Assembly: GCA_028829895.1 (NCBI GenBank)
Contig: CM054181.1
Span: 44,384,759-44,448,758 of the forward strand
Length of the DNA stretch: 64,000 bases
Origin: Sinotaia quadrata
Lineage: Eukaryota > Mollusca > Gastropoda > Architaenioglossa > Viviparidae
Reading direction: 5' to 3'
Part shown: positions 61,201 to 64,000 of the stretch, piece by piece
How positions within the stretch are numbered: the first letter of the stretch is position 1
Layout: every line of letters starts with the position of its first letter
Program-made: the position numbers and the translations under genes
The notes under the pieces: model-generated
Told to the model about the DNA's origin: nothing
The model's database searches: none
Seen by the model: only the letters and a program-made list of their open reading frames with translations

Positions 61201-62271
61201 TCAATTCTTCTTCTAGAAAGGAACACATATTATATATACTGGCATGCTTATCTTCAGTTATAGGAGTAGTTTCACTGTAAACAAACAGTGCATGCTTGTG
61301 TTCAATATTACACATCAAGAGGTAAAGAGTGCCTGTTTATTGCAAGTTCATTTTTTCAGCTCTCATTTCCCCTGAATGAAAATTTGAAATAATTATCATG
61401 GTATTTCTTTATTTGAAGACCCACACTTTGTTAAGTAAGCGAGAATCTGAGTAGGTGGAAATAAATAAAAGACAATGTAGATTTACTTGCTCATGGCTAT
61501 TTTTGTTTCAAGAGTCTGAAAGAGATATTAGATAAATTACAATGTTAAATAACACATTCCTAACTAGTCACTGATATTCTTAGTGATTAAAAATTGCTGC
61601 TAAAATAAATTATTATTTTTTACTTCCTTACTTTTTGCATTGTGAAGAAAATGTTTAAGCATTGCTCGCTCATGCCCCCCCCCCCTTTTACTCTATTAAT
61701 CTACACTGGCACGAACTCATAACCCGATTTTATCGAGTGAACTCTTCTTCTATAGGAACATCAGTTATATATCCGGTCATGCGCATTGGAGCTGCTGGCT
61801 GTGCATGTGTGGCGAAAATTGGGTGAAGAAGACCTTGAGACCACTGAGTTTATTCGGGAGGTTATGAAACGTCTAGAAAACTGTGGTGCTCTGCGTATTG
61901 CGTTTAACGACAATTACGACACATCCGACTACAGAGAGTAAGTGGATTATTTTTTTCTTTCTATCAATAATTATAGAAACATAATTAACATTTATTATTT
62001 AAAAATACATATACATAATTAGTGCACTTCAAAAAGTTTATGAAACGGAGGGAGTTTTTCTTGTTTGAAAACACTATTGACATTTGCAACGGAGTTATAC
62101 ATTAAACGAACACTAAACGTAACCAACAATGTTCCGTTTGGTTTAATTTATTGCAGTGATTTCGAAGCCCCATATATTCTGGACCCTGCAAACCCATTCC
62201 GCAACACTCTGAGGGGATTGGACATTGAGGATGTCTGTGAAGAGGCGAAAGACGTGTTATGGCACCTGTGA
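53739..62271 (+). CDS. OAS: 2'-5'-oligoadenylate synthetase (7 coding exons, 301 aa)
   Basis: Exons 53739-53830, 56642-56726, 58415-58664, 59712-59824, 60846-60914, 61756-61937, 62157-62271 join with consistent GT-AG sites and phases into 906 nt. It is expected to be a cytosolic enzyme that makes 2'-5' oligoadenylates from ATP. Visible motifs are P-loop AGSVGKGT (60-67), the catalytic pair D74/D76 in GDADIDLVFF, the third Asp D133 in LDILPAFD, the donor-site VIRLLKYW (R196, K199), CALELLAVHVW, and ILDPANP near the end. All three metal-binding aspartates are present, so activity is plausible. It lacks the C-terminal CFK oligomerisation extension of mammalian OAS1. Vertebrate OAS needs dsRNA; some invertebrate forms differ. 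Confidence 0.92.
53898..54004. repeat. microsatellite (TG)n with (GC)n
   Basis: About 50 TG units with a CGCGCGCG interruption, 70 bp after OAS exon 1. Alternating purine-pyrimidine DNA of this kind can adopt Z-form. Confidence 0.96.
54540..55620. other. CAA/AAC-rich low-complexity stretch in OAS intron 1
   Basis: Richer in C and A than its surroundings, with scattered CAACAA runs and no sustained plus-strand frame. It may be a decayed repeat or former coding element; I cannot classify it. Confidence 0.4.
55775..56050. repeat. minisatellite, about 35 bp x 8
   Basis: Units with GTGCAATGCTGTATATGTAG and AGGGATGTCTAGCT in OAS intron 1. Confidence 0.92.
56108..56335. repeat. minisatellite, 45-50 bp x 4-5
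   Basis: Units with GCGATCGGTGTGTTAAA and GTAGCGTGATATGTGTAATC. Confidence 0.88.
56642..56726 (+). CDS. OAS: OAS exon 2
   Basis: Acceptor AATGTTTCAG; encodes (E)IKRTVGKAVSFLEREF, PHDGYTVKEVLT. It is the OAS segment between the first helix and the P-loop. Ends ACG|GTTAGT, phase 0. Confidence 0.85.
57055..57400 (-). repeat. dispersed repeat family B, copy 2
   Basis: Reverse-complement copy of 42725-43095 in OAS intron 2. Confidence 0.78.
57840..58085 (-). repeat. dispersed repeat family A, copy 4 (partial)
   Basis: Reverse-complement copy of the first half of family A, in OAS intron 2. Confidence 0.75.
58145..58280. repeat. microsatellite (GATA)n
   Basis: Degenerate GATG/GACA units, then about 17 GATA units, 135 bp before OAS exon 3. 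Confidence 0.95.
58415..58664 (+). CDS. OAS: OAS exon 3: catalytic core
   Basis: Starts AGSVGKGTNVHGDADIDLV and ends LDILPAFDVCW|GTAAGT. It carries the P-loop and all three catalytic aspartates. Phase 1 out. Confidence 0.95.
59010..59390 (+). repeat. dispersed repeat family B, copy 3
   Basis: Same-strand copy of 42725-43095 in OAS intron 3. Confidence 0.78.
59712..59824 (+). CDS. OAS: OAS exon 4
   Basis: Encodes (H)YDSNEDIYTAMSNRQ, MDEIAQEFSASLSPLN, matching the OAS 'Y..L........FS..F' segment. Donor AAT|GTATGT, phase 0. Confidence 0.88.
59825..60235. repeat. minisatellite, about 44 bp x 9, abutting OAS exon 4 donor
   Basis: Units with GATTTATTAGTGCAAAAATA and AAGAAAAACACATTACAG. The first diverged unit starts within the donor itself. 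Confidence 0.8.
60461..60780. repeat. minisatellite, 53 bp x 6
   Basis: Units with CATTGTTGTTGGTAAATAAC and TTTAAAATGTCTCTGTAAAA, ending 65 bp before OAS exon 5. Confidence 0.93.
60846..60914 (+). CDS. OAS: OAS exon 5
   Basis: Acceptor GCTGTACAG; encodes LDFIRDLPRQVKKVIRLLK, YWKR, the conserved OAS helix with R196/K199. It is 23 codons, phase 0 at both ends. Confidence 0.92.
60985..61120. repeat. direct duplication, about 68 bp x 2
   Basis: TTATAATTTCACT(G/A)GAAA and following AAATCTAAACAAAACAGT repeated once in OAS intron 5. Confidence 0.85.
61756..61937 (+). CDS. OAS: OAS exon 6
   Basis: Encodes EHQLYIRSCALELLAVHVW, then a helix to ALRIAFNDNYDTSDYR. It matches the OAS 'P.YALELLTVYAWE' region. 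Phase 2 out at AGA|GTAAGT. Confidence 0.93.
62157..62271 (+). CDS. OAS: OAS exon 7: C-terminus and stop
   Basis: Encodes DFEAPYILDPANPFRNTL, then EEAKDVLWHL and TGA. It matches OAS 'RPVILDPADPT.N' and 'AEA..WL'. Possible poly(A) signals are ATTAAA at 62464-62469 and AATAAA at 62548-62553. Confidence 0.93.
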
Positions 62272-62599
62272 AACATCCAACACTCGCACTTCAGACTTGG
62301 CAAATGTGTCTGTGGCTTGTGAAAGTTTTATGAAACATCCAACACTCGGATTGTAAATAGACGCGACAAATATTTTTTTTATAACTTGAGAAAGTAGAGT
62401 TACTGGCCTTGTGGAACTGTTAGCTCTTAGATTGTTAGTAATTTGTGAATATTTTTTCTCTCCATTAAACATTCCTTTCCTTTTTGATTGCCTATACGTC
62501 TAGTAAGCAACCTTTAAAATGAGATGTTTATGATGTTTACATTAATTAATAAAAGTTTATGTTTTTATATAGAACAATTTATTTTAAATTTTATTGTGC

Positions 62600-62790
62600 T
62601 AGAGATCTTGGTATTGTGACGGAGATATTTGTGTTGTGATCGAGATCTTTATTTGTATTATGACCGAGATCTTTGTGGCCGAGATATTTATTTGTGTTGT
62701 GACTGAGATCTTTGTAGTATGACCGAGATATTTATTTGTGTTGTGACTGAGATCTAAGTTTGAGTTGTGACCGAGATATTTGTTTCCATT
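62600..62790. repeat. minisatellite, irregular ~25-30 bp units
   Basis: Repeats of TTGTGACCGAGATATTTATT / GAGATCTTTGT beyond the OAS 3' end. Confidence 0.88.
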
Positions 62791-62799
62791 GTGGAGGAA

Positions 62800-63190
62800 C
62801 GTGGTGTGCACACATTGTTAGAAATCATCCTCTCTGTACATTACTGAAGAAAATACTATATAGAAATTTTAAAAGTATTTAGATTCAAAAATACAATTTC
62901 ATCTACTGATTTAAATTAGTTTTGTCCTAGCAGACTGGTCTGTAGGAATACGAACGTGTTCGCGGAATAACCGTCTTTCGATGCTAGAGTATAAGATGTG
63001 TCCCTGTAAAAGAAGAAAGCCACAGACACTACAAAACACGGATCTATTCAAAATTACTTTATCTTGTAGATTTAAATACAATTTGTTTTAATGGCCATTT
63101 AAATTTATTATATATTGTTACCTGTTGGATGGGGCTGTGTTATTAGGAGTAATCATTGGGATAAGTAATTAAACGTTCTTGTCGTACAAA
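62800..63190. other. intergenic, nothing recognised
   Basis: No exon or element supported. Confidence 0.5.
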
Positions 63191-63194
63191 TGTA

Positions 63195-63595
63195 AATGTA
63201 ATTCTCCCATTCACTTTGCAATGATACACAATAATAGCACAAGTGAAAGCATATATAAATGTAATTCTCCCATTCACTTTGCAATGATACACAATAATAG
63301 CACAAGTGAAAGCATATATAAATGTAATTCTCCCATTCACTTTGCAATGATACACAATAATACATGTAGCACAAGTGAAAGCATATATAAATGTAATTCT
63401 CCCATTCACTTTGCAATGATACACAATAATAGCACAAGTGAAAGCATATATAAATGTAATTCTCTCATTCACTTTGCAATGATACACAATAATAGCACAA
63501 GTGAAAGCATATATAAATGTAATTCTCTCATTCACTTTGCAATGATACACAATAATAGCACAAGTGAAAGCATATATAAATGTAACAATTTATCT
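63195..63595. repeat. minisatellite, 63 bp x 6
   Basis: Units with TGTAATTCTCCCATTCACTT and CACAAGTGAAAGCATATATAA, one with a 6-bp insertion. The 21-codon period gives false ORFs on both strands. Confidence 0.95.
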
Positions 63596-63599
63596 AACA

Positions 63600-64000
63600 C
63601 ATACGTAAGATTTTGATAGTTTTCTCTCTTTCAAACTGGATACGCATGAGTTCCGTTCCAAATACTGTTTCCAGCGTAATGATAGGTCATAGGTGATATT
63701 ATGTCATGCATTAGGACTCGTAGCCCTTCTGTACTTTTCTTGGAAGCACCAGTCAAGAGGTTAACCGGGATGTAAGTTCTTCACACAGGAATCTTGTAAA
63801 CCAGGAAACTGAAATGAAATGAAAGTGTAAACATATTTGCCAACAATGAGGCTGATACTACGCATTCTGTTCTCTAACTATTTTGTTAATATTAACGTGT
63901 ACTTTACAGTAGTTACACATGGAAATCTGTTATAGGGTCCACTAATCACTTTCCGTCAGTGAAATGTTCAATATGGACGGTAAACAAAATGTTAGTGGGT
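63600..64000. other. intergenic, nothing firm
   Basis: A 49-codon minus-strand open stretch (63631-63780) is not recognisable. Confidence 0.4.

Noticed and set aside
63143..63616. 145- and 135-codon ORFs on opposite strands
   Set aside because: 63-bp tandem repeat with a 21-codon period.
63631..63780. 49-codon minus-strand open stretch near the right edge
   Set aside because: Unclear splice acceptor and no recognisable motif.

Overview
The window is animal nuclear DNA: AT-rich, with genes of many short exons joined by GT-AG introns, and crowded with micro- and minisatellites. An intron-containing OAS gene together with a receptor-guanylyl-cyclase-type gene suggests a lophotrochozoan, probably a mollusc. 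That assignment is inferred from gene content and genome style and was not tested.

Left half (2360-36873, minus strand). Sixteen exons can be joined by hand, with every intron phase agreeing, into one 995-codon reading frame. The predicted protein has a signal peptide, an extracellular domain that is clearly a bacterial-type phosphate-binding protein (PstS/PBP-like-2), one transmembrane helix, a kinase-homology domain, a coiled-coil linker and a guanylyl-cyclase-type C-terminal domain. The PstS pocket residues are kept. The kinase and cyclase catalytic residues are largely lost. It therefore looks like a receptor that could bind phosphate, or a similar anion, outside the cell and signal through a pseudokinase/pseudocyclase. 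This is the most unusual item in the window.

The introns of this gene hold an intact, apparently very young Ty3/gypsy-class LTR retrotransposon (8724-17028) with integrase placed before reverse transcriptase (Gmr1-like order). It sits inside a 48-bp minisatellite and is flanked by a 5-bp target duplication. They also hold a decayed hAT DNA transposon (19966-22510) with an exact 8-bp target duplication, copies of three dispersed repeat families, and many tandem arrays. Two of the arrays are tandem copies of the receptor's own exon-end/splice-donor junctions (exons 6 and 9).

Middle (about 37-53 kb). This is mostly non-coding: long microsatellites, minisatellites, dispersed repeats and one weak isolated exon candidate. 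Three IRF/ISRE-like GAAANNGAAA-type sites at 48.9-49.4 kb lie upstream of the next gene and could mark its promoter.

Right part (53739-62271, plus strand). Seven exons join into a 301-codon 2'-5'-oligoadenylate synthetase (OAS) with P-loop, all three catalytic aspartates and the family's C-terminal motifs, so it is probably an active dsRNA-sensing enzyme. The two genes are divergently oriented with about 12 kb or more between them. Nothing in the sequence shows that they work together.
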